Positions 9,028-19,399 of a DNA stretch of 64,000 nucleotides are shown in pieces (the stretch's first letter is position 1; each line of letters begins with the position of its first letter). Position numbers and translations under genes: made by a program. A model generated the notes under the pieces. The model was not told the origin of the DNA, searched no databases, and saw only the letters and a program-made list of their open reading frames with translations. Origin of the DNA: Deltaproteobacteria bacterium (GTDB taxonomy: Bacteria > Myxococcota_A > Polyangia > Polyangiales > Ga0077539); NCBI GenBank assembly GCA_016704445.1, contig JADJAE010000005.1:62001-126000 (forward strand), read 5' to 3'.

Positions 9028-12000
9028 TCGCTCGAAGCACCCTCTTCCGAGAAGAGCATCTCGACGTCGGCGCGGGTGAGGCCCTTCATGCTGACGTTCT
9101 CCTCGGCGCCCAGCACGCTGGAGACGAGCTCCCGCTTCTTGGCGCCGAGCTGCATGATCTTCTCCTCGATGGTCTGCCGCGCGATGAGCCGGTACGCGGT
9201 GACCACGCGGGTCTGCCCGATGCGGTGCGCGCGGTCGGTGGCCTGGTCTTCGACGGCGGGGTTCCACCACGGATCGAAGTGGACCACCGTGTCGGCGCCG
9301 GTGAGGTTGAGCCCCGAGCCGCCCGCCTTGAGCGAGATCAGGAACACCGGCACCGACTCGTTGCGGTTGAAGTGGTCGACCTTGTCCTGGCGGTCCTTGG
9401 TGGAGCCGTCGAGGTACTCGTAGGCGACGCCGTCGCGCTCGAGCGCCTTGCGGATGAGCGTGAGCATCTCGACGAACTGCGAGAACACCAGCGTGCGGTG
9501 CCCCGACTGGATCGCCTCCTGGATGATCTCCCGGAGCGCGTCGAGCTTGCCGGCGTCCTCGTCCTTGAAGTCGCCGGGCAGCTTGAGGAGCCGCGGGTCG
9601 CACGCCGCCTGCCGCAGCCGCGTGAGCCCCGCGAGGATCATGATCTGGCTCTTGCCGATGCCCACGCGGTCGATCTCGCCGAACACGTTGGCCCGCACCT
9701 GCCCCAGCACCTGCTGGTAGAGGGCGCGCTGCGGCACCGGGAGGTCGACCTCGCGCTCGACGACGATGCGCGCCGGGAGGTCCTTGGCGACCTCGCTCTT
9801 GGTGCGGCGCAGCACCAGCGGGCGGATCACCCCGCGCAGCCGGCGGATGGCCTCCGCGTCGCCGCGGTCGATGGGCCGGGCGTAGCGCTCCTCGAAGGTC
9901 GCGAGGTCGCCCAGCATCCCCGGCGAGAGGAAGTCGAAGATCGACCAGATCTCCGAGAGGCGGTTCTCGATGGGCGTGCCGGTGAGGGCCAGCCGGCGCT
10001 GCGAGCGCAGCCGCTTGGCCGCGCGCGCGGTCGCCGAGAGCGGGTTCTTGATGTTCTGCGCCTCGTCGAGGATCGCGTACGCGAACTCGTAGCGCTGGAG
10101 GAACTCCTCGTCCCGGCGCAGCAGCGCGTAGCTGGTGATGACCACGTCCGCGCTGTCGAGCTCGTGCAGCCGCTTCTCGCGGTCGGGCCCGGTCCAGGCC
10201 ACGGCGCGCAGCGACGGCGCGAAGCGGGCGACCTCGCGGAGCCAGTTGGTGACCACCGAGGTCGGCGCCACCACCAGGGTGAGCGGCGCGCGCTTCGGCG
10301 GATCCTTCACCACGGTCACGACCGGCGTCGGGGCGGCGGCCTCCGGGGCGGCCTCCTCGACGACCTTCTTCGTGGCCTTCTTGGGCTTCACGGCCTTGGC
10401 GGGCTCGGGCTCCGGCTCCGCGGCCTTCTTCTTGACGACCTTCTTGACCTTCGGCGGCTTCGCGGGCTCCAGCTCGGCGGCCACGGGCGCCAGCGCCGCA
10501 GCGGCGGCGTCGAGGGCGCGCTGGTGCTCTTCCTTCAGCCAGGTCAGCAGCGCGAGGGTCTGGAGCGTCTTGCCGAGGCCCATGTCGTCGGCCAGCACCC
10601 CGCCGGTCTTCGCCCGGTGCAGGAACACCAGCCACGAGAAGCCCTCGATCTGGTAGGGCCGCATCGTGGCGTGGAGCGACTTCGGCTGCGCCACCTGCTC
10701 GACCATGCCGTGGTCCGCGAGCCTCGCCAGGAGGTCCTTCGCCGCGGGCTCGACGCGCGCGCCGGGGAGCAGCCGCAGGAGGTCCTGCACCCGCCCCGCC
10801 TGGGAGAGCGGGATGTGCTGCCGGCCCTGGGCGAAGATCTCCGCCATGCGCAGCAGCACCTCGTCCACCTGCTCGCGCGACACGGGCGCGAAGGTGCCGT
10901 CTTCGAGGCGCACCAGCCGCCGGCCCTCGAGCAGCGCGCGGCGCAGGTCTTCCTCGTTGACCTTGCTGCCCTCGCTCACGAACTCCACGTCGAGCGAGAG
11001 CCAGTCGACGCCGGAGCCCACGCGGGCCCGCGGCGTGATGGGCGTGTCGCGCACCTGCACGTGCATCAGGTCGTCGGGGATGAAGCGGTCCCAGTCGTCG
11101 GGCAGCGAGCCGACGCCCTCCATCCAGAACGACACGGCCTTGTCGCCGCTCGCCTCGAACCACCCGGAGTGCTCCTCCGGCAGCCCGAGGCCCAGCTCGA
11201 AGAGCCGGTCGGCGGCCATGCGCTCGGCGCCGATGTCCCGGCGGATCACCCGCGGCTTCGCCCAGCCCTCGTCCTCGGTGACCGTCTTCGGGGGCGGAAT
11301 GATCGCGAGCGGCGGCGGAAGGTCGGCCGGCGGCACGTCGAGCTCCACGTCGCCGTAGCAGGCGCGGAGCGTCGCGCGCACCTTGCTGAGGTCACCCTCC
11401 GCGCGGAGCATGAAGGTCGGGGTGATGTCCACCAGCGTGGCCACCGTCGACAGGTCGGGCAGCTCGGTGCCCAGCGCCAGCGCCACCTTGGGGACGATCT
11501 CGCCCAGCAGCCGACCGAGGTCCTCCACCGGGTGCAGGATCATCGGGGCGCGGGAGAGCCGCTCGAGCCACGCGGGCGTGACGCTGTCGGCCACCGTGCG
11601 GGCGATGCCCTGCACCGTGTCCACCTGCCAGGTCGGGGTGCCCTCGAACCACAGCCCCTGACCCCCGCCGTACTTCCGTCCGTCGCTCTTGCGCTCGAAG
11701 ACCACCTTCGCGCGAACGCTCGACGCCCCGGCGGACTCCAGCTCCATCTTCGGGATGAGCGGGTCGTCGACGAAGCGAAGCTCCATCAGCGTCGGCTCGA
11801 TGAGCACGCGCCGCCCTCGCAGCAGCGTCAGGAGCTCCGCGGCGTCCTCGCCACGAAGCTCCACCGCCGCCTGGCGGGCGCCACGGGCGTTGCGGGAGAG
11901 CACCCGGAGGATCGACCGGTGCGGGCTCATCGACGGGCCCAGCGCCTCGAGCGCCGCGTCGGGCGTCATGGCCGTGCGCGCCTCGGCGTTGAAGGCCGTC

Positions 12001-12806
12001 ACCGCGATCGCCATCGGGCGGAGCTGCAGCCGGTACTCGAACTCCGGCGCGCGCCGCGGGTCCGTCGGCGGGAGCCACACCTGCCAGTTCATCCGGCTCT
12101 CGCCGGAGACCACCGTGCCCGGCGCCGTGGGCAGCGTCGAGACCACCGGCGCCGCGCTCCCCACGAGCCGCGACCCGCTGCGGTCGAGCACCACCACCTC
12201 GCGCGGGTGCTCGCTCTCGCCGCGGTGCGGGCGTCGGCCCTTCACCTTGCGGCGGTCGGCCTCCTCGCGGGTGTGCTGCGCCTGCGCGACCTGCGCGGCC
12301 TGCTGCATCGCCGCCTCGCGCAGCGGCTTCATCCGGTCGCGCAGGGCGACCAGCAGCGCCGCGACGTGCTTGCAGTGACGCTCGGGACCGCGCCACGCGG
12401 GGCAGGTGCAGGCGGAGGTGAAGGTGCCCAGCTCGGACACGTCGACGCGCACCTCGTAGGGCTCCGCGGCGCGGCCGTGCACCCGACCCGAGGCGGCCCA
12501 GCCGTCGATGGACGACTCCAGCACGTGGCCCCGACGCGCGTAGCCGCGACCCTTCTGGTAGGCGTTCATCCCGACGGTGCGGGAGAGCAGCCGCTCGCTC
12601 ATGCGGGCGATGGCCAGCGTCGCCGGGGTCTGCGGCAGCACGCCGCCGTCCTGGGGCTCGTCTCCGCGCGGGATCTCCGGCAGCGCGTCCCCGTCGTCCC
12701 CGTCGTCGTCGGGTGACTCCGGGGGCTCGTCCAGCCCGAAATCGTCGTCCCGCGTCAGCTCGTCGCCCTCTTCCTGCTTCGGGTCTTTCGGACCGAGATT
12801 CGTCAC
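9024..12806 (-). CDS. SNF2/HepA-family DEAD/DEAH-box helicase with SWIM zinc finger
   Basis: 1260 residues from a GTG start. The N-terminal 60 residues are very acidic. A SWIM zinc finger lies near residues 130-150 (CTCPAW...CKH), followed by a long middle region. The Snf2 ATPase core begins near residue 715, with Walker A DDMGLGKT (about 739), DEAQNIKN (about 918), TGTPIENR and, in the second RecA domain, SLKAGGSGLNL and the arginine-finger stretch DRAHRIGQT (about 1200). Such proteins remodel protein-DNA or RNA polymerase complexes. A Lys/Ala/Pro/Glu-rich insertion of about 70 residues splits motifs I and Ia. It is the first gene of an overlapping unit with the TonB receptor. Confidence 0.88.
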   Translation of the reverse strand: MTNLGPKDPKQEEGDELTRDDDFGLDEPPESPDDDGDDGDALPEIPRGDEPQDGGVLPQTPATLAIARMSERLLSRTVGMNAYQKGRGYARRGHVLESSIDGWAASGRVHGRAAEPYEVRVDVSELGTFTSACTCPAWRGPERHCKHVAALLVALRDRMKPLREAAMQQAAQVAQAQHTREEADRRKVKGRRPHRGESEHPREVVVLDRSGSRLVGSAAPVVSTLPTAPGTVVSGESRMNWQVWLPPTDPRRAPEFEYRLQLRPMAIAVTAFNAEARTAMTPDAALEALGPSMSPHRSILRVLSRNARGARQAAVELRGEDAAELLTLLRGRRVLIEPTLMELRFVDDPLIPKMELESAGASSVRAKVVFERKSDGRKYGGGQGLWFEGTPTWQVDTVQGIARTVADSVTPAWLERLSRAPMILHPVEDLGRLLGEIVPKVALALGTELPDLSTVATLVDITPTFMLRAEGDLSKVRATLRACYGDVELDVPPADLPPPLAIIPPPKTVTEDEGWAKPRVIRRDIGAERMAADRLFELGLGLPEEHSGWFEASGDKAVSFWMEGVGSLPDDWDRFIPDDLMHVQVRDTPITPRARVGSGVDWLSLDVEFVSEGSKVNEEDLRRALLEGRRLVRLEDGTFAPVSREQVDEVLLRMAEIFAQGRQHIPLSQAGRVQDLLRLLPGARVEPAAKDLLARLADHGMVEQVAQPKSLHATMRPYQIEGFSWLVFLHRAKTGGVLADDMGLGKTLQTLALLTWLKEEHQRALDAAAAALAPVAAELEPAKPPKVKKVVKKKAAEPEPEPAKAVKPKKATKKVVEEAAPEAAAPTPVVTVVKDPPKRAPLTLVVAPTSVVTNWLREVARFAPSLRAVAWTGPDREKRLHELDSADVVITSYALLRRDEEFLQRYEFAYAILDEAQNIKNPLSATARAAKRLRSQRRLALTGTPIENRLSEIWSIFDFLSPGMLGDLATFEERYARPIDRGDAEAIRRLRGVIRPLVLRRTKSEVAKDLPARIVVEREVDLPVPQRALYQQVLGQVRANVFGEIDRVGIGKSQIMILAGLTRLRQAACDPRLLKLPGDFKDEDAGKLDALREIIQEAIQSGHRTLVFSQFVEMLTLIRKALERDGVAYEYLDGSTKDRQDKVDHFNRNESVPVFLISLKAGGSGLNLTGADTVVHFDPWWNPAVEDQATDRAHRIGQTRVVTAYRLIARQTIEEKIMQLGAKKRELVSSVLGAEENVSMKGLTRADVEMLFSEEGASSE

Positions 12807-13051
12807 CGACTTCGCTCCCGTTCAGCGGTCTCCGCATGGGCGGCGCCCCGCGGCGTCACTGCGCCCGGTGCCCCTCGTTGCTCCCATGCGCCCGTGGACG
12901 CAATGGCACTCTCCGTGGATTCGACCCTTGCGCGCGACCGATCGCCTTCTTCAAGGCATCGCCGGTCACCCGCGCGACCTCACCACGTCTTCCCCACCCG
13001 TCTAGCACAGCCCCGCGCCACACAAAACCCATCTGCCGCCCGGCCCCCTGC

Positions 13052-15724
13052 TCAGACGCCCTCCGGCCTCGGCGCAGCCCCGATCACGAAGACTCCCACC
13101 GGCGAGGCCACCACCAGCGAGACGCTCCCGGAGTAGAGGAAATCCCTCGCGAACTGCACCCTCACCTGGCTCGCCTCGACCACCGCCCCGACTGCGCCGT
13201 GCAGGGGGAAGGTCCCCAGCCGGTGGCCGTCGTTGGCCGAGTAGACCTCCAGCGTGGCGTCGGGCGTCGTGGCCCGGGTGAGCGCGATGTCGGGGTAGCC
13301 GTCGCGCGCCAGGTCGGGCGAGTAGAGGGCCGCCGCGCCGAAGCCCGTGGTGGGCTCAGGGCCCTGCGCGGTCACCGCGGTGATCTCCCTGCCCGTTCGG
13401 CCGGACACGAGTCGCAGCCGACCGTCCGCCGCCGAGGAGACCAGCAGGTCGGGGGCCTCGTCGCCGTCCAGGTCGGGGCCCGCGCTGAGCGACTGCGTGG
13501 CGCTGCCGGGCAGGCAGAAGGCCGTGTCCCAGCGGGGCGTCCCGGTGGCGCCGGAGAGCACCGTCACGCAGCGCTGGCCGTCGCGCAGCATGCCCATGGC
13601 GACCTCCTCGACGCCGTCGCCGTCGAGGTCGCCGGTGACCACGAGGCCGAAGTCCCTGGGCTCCGCGGGGCGCAGCGAGGCCGGCAGCCGCCACGCCACC
13701 CGGCCGCTCTGGAGCCCGACGGCCATCAGCGTCGGGGCCCCGGACTCGCTCGACACGAAGACCACCACGCCGGGCTCGGGGCGGCCCCGCAGCGGCAGGG
13801 AGATCGGGCCCGCGAGGCCCCAGGCGCCCGGCAGGGCGAGGCGACGCAGCAGCGCCCCGCGACGCGAGCCCACCACCAGGAGCCCGCTGCGGGTGCGGTC
13901 GGCGGCCACCACGTCGGCGGCGCCGTCGCCGTCGAGGTCGGGCACCAGAGCGATGTCCTGGCTCTCGCAGCGCGCGGGCACGCTCACCTCGACCAGCGGC
14001 GCCGTCACCCCGCCGCGGTGCATGAACACCCTCCCCTCGACGCAGCTCGCGAAGCCCCGCGGGTGCGCCGCCCCGAGCGTCGAGGCGGTGGTCAGGTGGG
14101 AGACGAAGGCCTGCGTCGAGCGCCCGTCGAGGCCCGACGGAAGCGCCAGGTGAAACTGCTCCCCGAACTCCGTCGGCGTCTGCGTCTCGCTCTGCGGGCT
14201 CCACGCGGTCGCCCCGTCGCCCGCCGCCCCGGCGGCGTCGGCGGCCACGGGCTGCGGGTGCAGGGGCTCGGGCTCCAGCGCGCGCACCCGCTCGATGCGG
14301 GGCGGCGTCGAGGGCCCCTGCATCGAGCGCCAGCCAAGGTACGCGAAGCCCGCGGTGACCGGCAGCACCAGCGCCAGCGCCGCGGCCACGCTCATGCCCC
14401 GAGGGCGCTTCTCGCGCTTCACGTGGGTGCGGTCGATGGACTTCGCCTCGAGCGCGGTGTGCACCTGCGAGTCGCGCCAGGGGATCGGCGGCTCGACGAC
14501 CGCCGGGGCGGGGCCTGGAACGATGCCTGCGCCGCGGGCGACCGGAGGCGCGGCGACCTTCCCTGCGGGCGGGGGACCGAGGCTGTCGAGGTCGAAGCCG
14601 CTGATCGGGCGCTCGGAAGGGGCCTTCGAGGCGGCGGCAGGCATGGACGGCGGCGCCAGCGAAGCGGAGAGCGGAGGGCGGTGCGTGGGCCCTACGCCGG
14701 AGACCTGCTCGATCGCCGCAGGCGGCCGGCTCGTGGCGGGCGCCGGACCCTTGGACGAGCGGCGGGAGAGGTCGGCCACGAGGTCGTCGAGGTCGAAGTC
14801 GTCGGCGTGCGCCGGGCCGGGAGGGCGCGCCGTGGGGAGGGGGGCGACGGAGCGGCTCACGGGCGATCCCAGCGGGGCGGAGTCGGCGACCGCGGACTCC
14901 AGCGCCACGCGCATCGCCTCGGCGTCGGTGTAGCGTCCGCTCGGCCGGCGGTCGAGGGCGCGGCGCAGCACCTCCAGCACCGCCGGGGGGAGGCTTTCGG
15001 AGAGGCGCACGACGCCAGCTCGTACGGCCGAGAGGCGCGAGGCGTCGTCTCCCGAGAAGGGAAGCACCCCGGCGGCCAGCCGGTGGAACATCACCCCCGC
15101 CGCCCACACGTCGCTCTCCGCGGTGGCGTCTCCGCCGTCCCACTGTTCGGGCGCGGCGTACTCGCCCCCGATCGGGGCGCTGGCGGGGCCGGAGCGCTCC
15201 CTCAGCTCTCCCTCGCGAGCGAACTCGGCGAGCTGCCCGCCGGGGATCAGCCGCGCTCGCAGCCGGCCGTCGTCTGCGACGAAGAGGGTGACGTCCCTGG
15301 GCGAGACCGCGCGGTGCACGAGCCGACGGGAGTGCAGCACGCCGAGGGCGCTGAGCACGTCGGAGATGAGGGCCCCGGCGACGTGGAGGTTGAAGACCCC
15401 CTGGCGCTCGATGCGGCGCGCGAGGGTGTCGTCGCCGTACCACGGGGTCACGCCGTACACGCCGCCGCGGGCTTCGACCGCGAGGTCGAGCAGGGCGCCG
15501 ACGCGGGGGTGGCGCAGCTCGCGCAGCTCGGCCCCCTCGGTGACGATGCGCTGCATCGCTCGCGGGGAATGGCTCCCTGCGGGGAAGTACAGCACCATCA
15601 CGGGCTGCTCGTTGCCTGCCATGGAGGCGCACCACGCCTCGGGGGCGTTGGACACCGGCGCCAGGGAGGCGAGGACGTACCGATCCGCGAGGATCGTCCC
15701 GACGGAGAGCGTCGATGCGGACAT
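13052..15724 (-). CDS. Membrane-anchored pseudokinase with C-terminal FG-GAP repeats
   Basis: 890 residues starting at the ATG at 15724. Residues 10-265 have the fold pattern of a Hanks kinase, but catalytic residues are missing: no glycine loop, the VAIK Lys is gone (PVMVLYFP), the HRD loop reads HRAVSPRDV and the DFG site reads IPGG. The lower-lobe pattern 'GGEYAAPEQWDGG..AESDVWAAGVM' is kept. A Pro/Ser-rich linker follows, then one transmembrane helix near 440-462 and four or more FG-GAP-like segments (DLDGDGAADVV, DLDGDGVEEVAMG, DLDGDEAPDLL), which should form a propeller outside the membrane. It is divergent from an active kinase 102 bases away and may sense an outside ligand and act through it (inference). 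Confidence 0.8.
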   Translation of the reverse strand: MSASTLSVGTILADRYVLASLAPVSNAPEAWCASMAGNEQPVMVLYFPAGSHSPRAMQRIVTEGAELRELRHPRVGALLDLAVEARGGVYGVTPWYGDDTLARRIERQGVFNLHVAGALISDVLSALGVLHSRRLVHRAVSPRDVTLFVADDGRLRARLIPGGQLAEFAREGELRERSGPASAPIGGEYAAPEQWDGGDATAESDVWAAGVMFHRLAAGVLPFSGDDASRLSAVRAGVVRLSESLPPAVLEVLRRALDRRPSGRYTDAEAMRVALESAVADSAPLGSPVSRSVAPLPTARPPGPAHADDFDLDDLVADLSRRSSKGPAPATSRPPAAIEQVSGVGPTHRPPLSASLAPPSMPAAASKAPSERPISGFDLDSLGPPPAGKVAAPPVARGAGIVPGPAPAVVEPPIPWRDSQVHTALEAKSIDRTHVKREKRPRGMSVAAALALVLPVTAGFAYLGWRSMQGPSTPPRIERVRALEPEPLHPQPVAADAAGAAGDGATAWSPQSETQTPTEFGEQFHLALPSGLDGRSTQAFVSHLTTASTLGAAHPRGFASCVEGRVFMHRGGVTAPLVEVSVPARCESQDIALVPDLDGDGAADVVAADRTRSGLLVVGSRRGALLRRLALPGAWGLAGPISLPLRGRPEPGVVVFVSSESGAPTLMAVGLQSGRVAWRLPASLRPAEPRDFGLVVTGDLDGDGVEEVAMGMLRDGQRCVTVLSGATGTPRWDTAFCLPGSATQSLSAGPDLDGDEAPDLLVSSAADGRLRLVSGRTGREITAVTAQGPEPTTGFGAAALYSPDLARDGYPDIALTRATTPDATLEVYSANDGHRLGTFPLHGAVGAVVEASQVRVQFARDFLYSGSVSLVVASPVGVFVIGAAPRPEGV

Positions 15725-15826
15725 GCAGCCCGCATTGGTACAACCAAACGCCTTCGCGTCACCACCCGTCGATGTGCTTGACCGCGGCTGCCTACACCCG
15801 TTCACTCCGTGGGTAGCACCGCCCTC

Positions 15827-16951
<1,125 letters not shown>

Positions 16952-16962
16952 GGCGGAGCCCG

Positions 16963-19356
16963 TCAGAAGAGGGCGATCTGTCCGAGGCCCACGCGCTGAC
17001 CGAAGTCGGCCTCGCTCAGGATCTCCAGCGCGCTCGCGGAGCCCTGCAGCTTGCGCGCGGCGGTGAGCTTGTCGCCCGCCTTCCCCTTCGCTCCGACGAC
17101 CACCAGGGTGGTCTGCGCGTCGACCGAGTCGACGACCTCGCCGCCCAGCTCGTTGAGCTTTCGCGTCGCGTCGGCCAGCGAGTAGCTCCCGAGGGTCCCT
17201 GCGAAGGCCACGCGAGCCCCCGCCATCGTGCGCAGCGCCGGAGCAGCCTGCACAGGGGCAGAAATGGTCTGCATCGGGGTCGAAACGGTCTGCATCGGCT
17301 CCAACACAGTCTGCATCGGGGTCGGAGCGGTCTGCATCGGGGCAGAAACGGTCTGCATCGGGGTCGAAACGGTCTGCACCGCCCCTGCGACGGCCGCGAG
17401 CGCCTGCGCGTCGTCGACCATCGACAGGAACTCCGTCTCGCTGATGATCTTCAGCGTCGACCCGGCGGCGACGAGCTTGTCGGCGGCCTTCTCCTTGGTG
17501 GACTTCTCGCCGGGCTTCTTCAGGTCGCCGACGACCAGGTAGGTGAGGGCCTTGTTCACCGCGTCGAGGGCGGTGCCGCCCATGCTGGCGACCTGCGCCT
17601 CGGCCCCCTTGCGATCCAGCGTCTGCATCTTGCCGGTGAACACGAAGGTCATGCCCGCGAAGGCGTTGCCCGCCGCGCCCGCAGCGCCCGCCGCGGCGCC
17701 TGCGGAGGGGGACAGCGGCGCGCTGATGGTCACGTGCTGCCGCAGGTCCTTGATGAGGTCGGCGTTGTCCTTGAGCCCCTGGATGACGTTGTGCGCGATC
17801 ACCGCGCCGATGCCGTGCACCTGCGAGAACTCCGCCTCGGTCACCGCCAGCACCGCGTCGAGGGTCTGGTACTTCTCCGAGAGGATCTTGGAGACGTTCT
17901 TCCCGAGGTCGGGGATGCCGAGGGCGCGGAGGAAGGTCGCCAGGTCGAGCGTGCGCTTCTTGTCGACCTCCTTCACCAGCTTCTGCGCCACCTTGTCGCC
18001 GCAGCGATCGAGGCTCGCGAGGTCCGTGGCCTTGAGCGTGTAGAAGTCCTTCACGCTGCGCAGGAAGCCCGCGTCGAAGGCCTGCTGAAGGATCGTGTCG
18101 CCGAAGCCCAGCATGTCGGCGCTGGCGGAGAAGTGACCGAGCATCCCGATCTGCACCCCGCGGCAGGTCTTCGGCGCGGTGCAGAAGAGGAAGTCGTCGC
18201 GCATCTCGGTCTTCGCGCCGCACGCCGGGCAGGCTGGGGGGAGCACCACCGGCGTGTCGCCCGCCTTGGAGACGAACTCCACGTTGGGGATCACTCCCCC
18301 GCGACGCATCATCACCACCTCGGCCCCGAGGCTGAGCCCGAGCTTGGTGATGAAGCCCGGGTGGTGGAGCGACGCGCGGGTCACCGTCACGCCCGAGAGG
18401 GACACCGGGTCGACCACCGCCACCGGGGTGATCGCGCCGGTGCGAGCGACGCTCCACTCCACCGCGCGCAGCACGGAGGTGCCGGAGTCGCCCTGGAACT
18501 TGTACGCCAGCGCGTAGCGGGGGTGGTGCGCGGTGGCGCCGAGGCGGTCCTGCTCGTCGTTGCGGTTGGTCTTGAAGACCACGCCGTCGATCTCGTAGTC
18601 GAGCGACGGGCGAAGGGCGGCCATGCGCTGGTAGGCCGCGCGCAGGTCGGCCTTGGTCACCACCTCGTAGTCGATCGGGCTGAACCCCGCGGCGACGAGC
18701 CACTTCAGCTCCTCGTCGTGGGTCTTCGCCGCGGTGCCGACGACGTCGTAGGCCGCGAAGTTGAGCCCGTAGGCCGCGCTCTTCTTCGGGTCCTTCTGCT
18801 TGATGGCGCCCGCCGCGAGGTTGCGCGGGTTGGCCATCCCCTCGGCCTTGTACTTCGCGAACACCGAGAGGCGCATGAACACCTCGCCGCGCACCTCGAC
18901 GGACTGCGGGGTCTTCAGCGTGCGGGGGATGTCCGCGATCTCCCGGGCGTTGGTGGTGATGTCCTCGCCGGTGATCCCGTCGCCGCGGGTCACGGCGCGC
19001 ACCAGGACACCCTTGGAGTCGTAGTGGAGCGAGCACGCGATGCCGTCGAACTTGGGCATCATCACCGCGTCGCCGACGAAGCTGGTGGCCCACTTGTCGA
19101 GGTCCTCGTCGGAGTAGCACTTGTCCAGCGAGAGCATCGGGACCTTGTGCTTGACCCCCTTGCCCGAGAGCGACGGGCCCATGGAGCCGAGCACCGGGTG
19201 GTCCGGCGCGACGGCCTTGAGGGCCTCGACCAGCTTGTCGAAGTCGTAGTCGCTGATCTCCGGCGCGTGGAGATCCCAGTAGCGGTGGTTGTGATGCGCG
19301 AGGAGCTCCGCGAGCTCGGTCACATCCATCCCATCAAGCAGGGGCAGCGGCTTCAT
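16963..19356 (-). CDS. ligA: NAD+-dependent DNA ligase with two BRCT domains
   Basis: 797 residues, against about 670 for the usual LigA. The N-terminal Ia domain has HHNHRYWDLHAPEISDYDFD (NAD site), and the nucleotidyl-transfer Lys lies in KFDG near residue 106. An OB fold and a four-Cys zinc finger (CPACGAKT...C....C, about 370-395) follow, then HhH repeats (LGIPDLGKNVS) and a first BRCT domain at about 565-650. A repetitive linker of MQTVS(T/A)P units (about 658-705) joins a second BRCT domain (about 710-797). It seals nicks in replication and repair. The extra BRCT and repeat linker are unusual. It ends 11 bases from a convergent kinase gene. Confidence 0.9.
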   Translation of the reverse strand: MKPLPLLDGMDVTELAELLAHHNHRYWDLHAPEISDYDFDKLVEALKAVAPDHPVLGSMGPSLSGKGVKHKVPMLSLDKCYSDEDLDKWATSFVGDAVMMPKFDGIACSLHYDSKGVLVRAVTRGDGITGEDITTNAREIADIPRTLKTPQSVEVRGEVFMRLSVFAKYKAEGMANPRNLAAGAIKQKDPKKSAAYGLNFAAYDVVGTAAKTHDEELKWLVAAGFSPIDYEVVTKADLRAAYQRMAALRPSLDYEIDGVVFKTNRNDEQDRLGATAHHPRYALAYKFQGDSGTSVLRAVEWSVARTGAITPVAVVDPVSLSGVTVTRASLHHPGFITKLGLSLGAEVVMMRRGGVIPNVEFVSKAGDTPVVLPPACPACGAKTEMRDDFLFCTAPKTCRGVQIGMLGHFSASADMLGFGDTILQQAFDAGFLRSVKDFYTLKATDLASLDRCGDKVAQKLVKEVDKKRTLDLATFLRALGIPDLGKNVSKILSEKYQTLDAVLAVTEAEFSQVHGIGAVIAHNVIQGLKDNADLIKDLRQHVTISAPLSPSAGAAAGAAGAAGNAFAGMTFVFTGKMQTLDRKGAEAQVASMGGTALDAVNKALTYLVVGDLKKPGEKSTKEKAADKLVAAGSTLKIISETEFLSMVDDAQALAAVAGAVQTVSTPMQTVSAPMQTAPTPMQTVLEPMQTVSTPMQTISAPVQAAPALRTMAGARVAFAGTLGSYSLADATRKLNELGGEVVDSVDAQTTLVVVGAKGKAGDKLTAARKLQGSASALEILSEADFGQRVGLGQIALF
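17247..17391 (-). repeat. Tandem repeat in ligA coding for an MQTVS(T/A)P linker
   Basis: About seven 21-bp units, seen on the plus strand as variants of 'ggtctgcatcggggtcgaaac', encode PMQTVST/PMQTVSA-like heptapeptides between the two BRCT domains of LigA. Units differ by a few bases and remain in frame. The motif is Pro/Thr/Met-rich with no charge, which suggests a flexible spacer. Copy number probably varies between strains. Confidence 0.8.
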
Positions 19357-19399
19357 TCGGGTGACACCTTCTTCGGGAGGTTGAGTTCTGTGCGGGCGC

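Noticed and set aside
9225..12716. A 1163-residue open frame antisense to the SNF2 helicase
   Set aside because: Low-complexity Arg/Glu/His-rich translation with no domain; shadow of the helicase frame.
17247..17391. Regular repeats that look like a short CRISPR array
   Set aside because: Units are 21 bp without spacers, in frame within ligA and with clear codon periodicity; they encode a protein linker.
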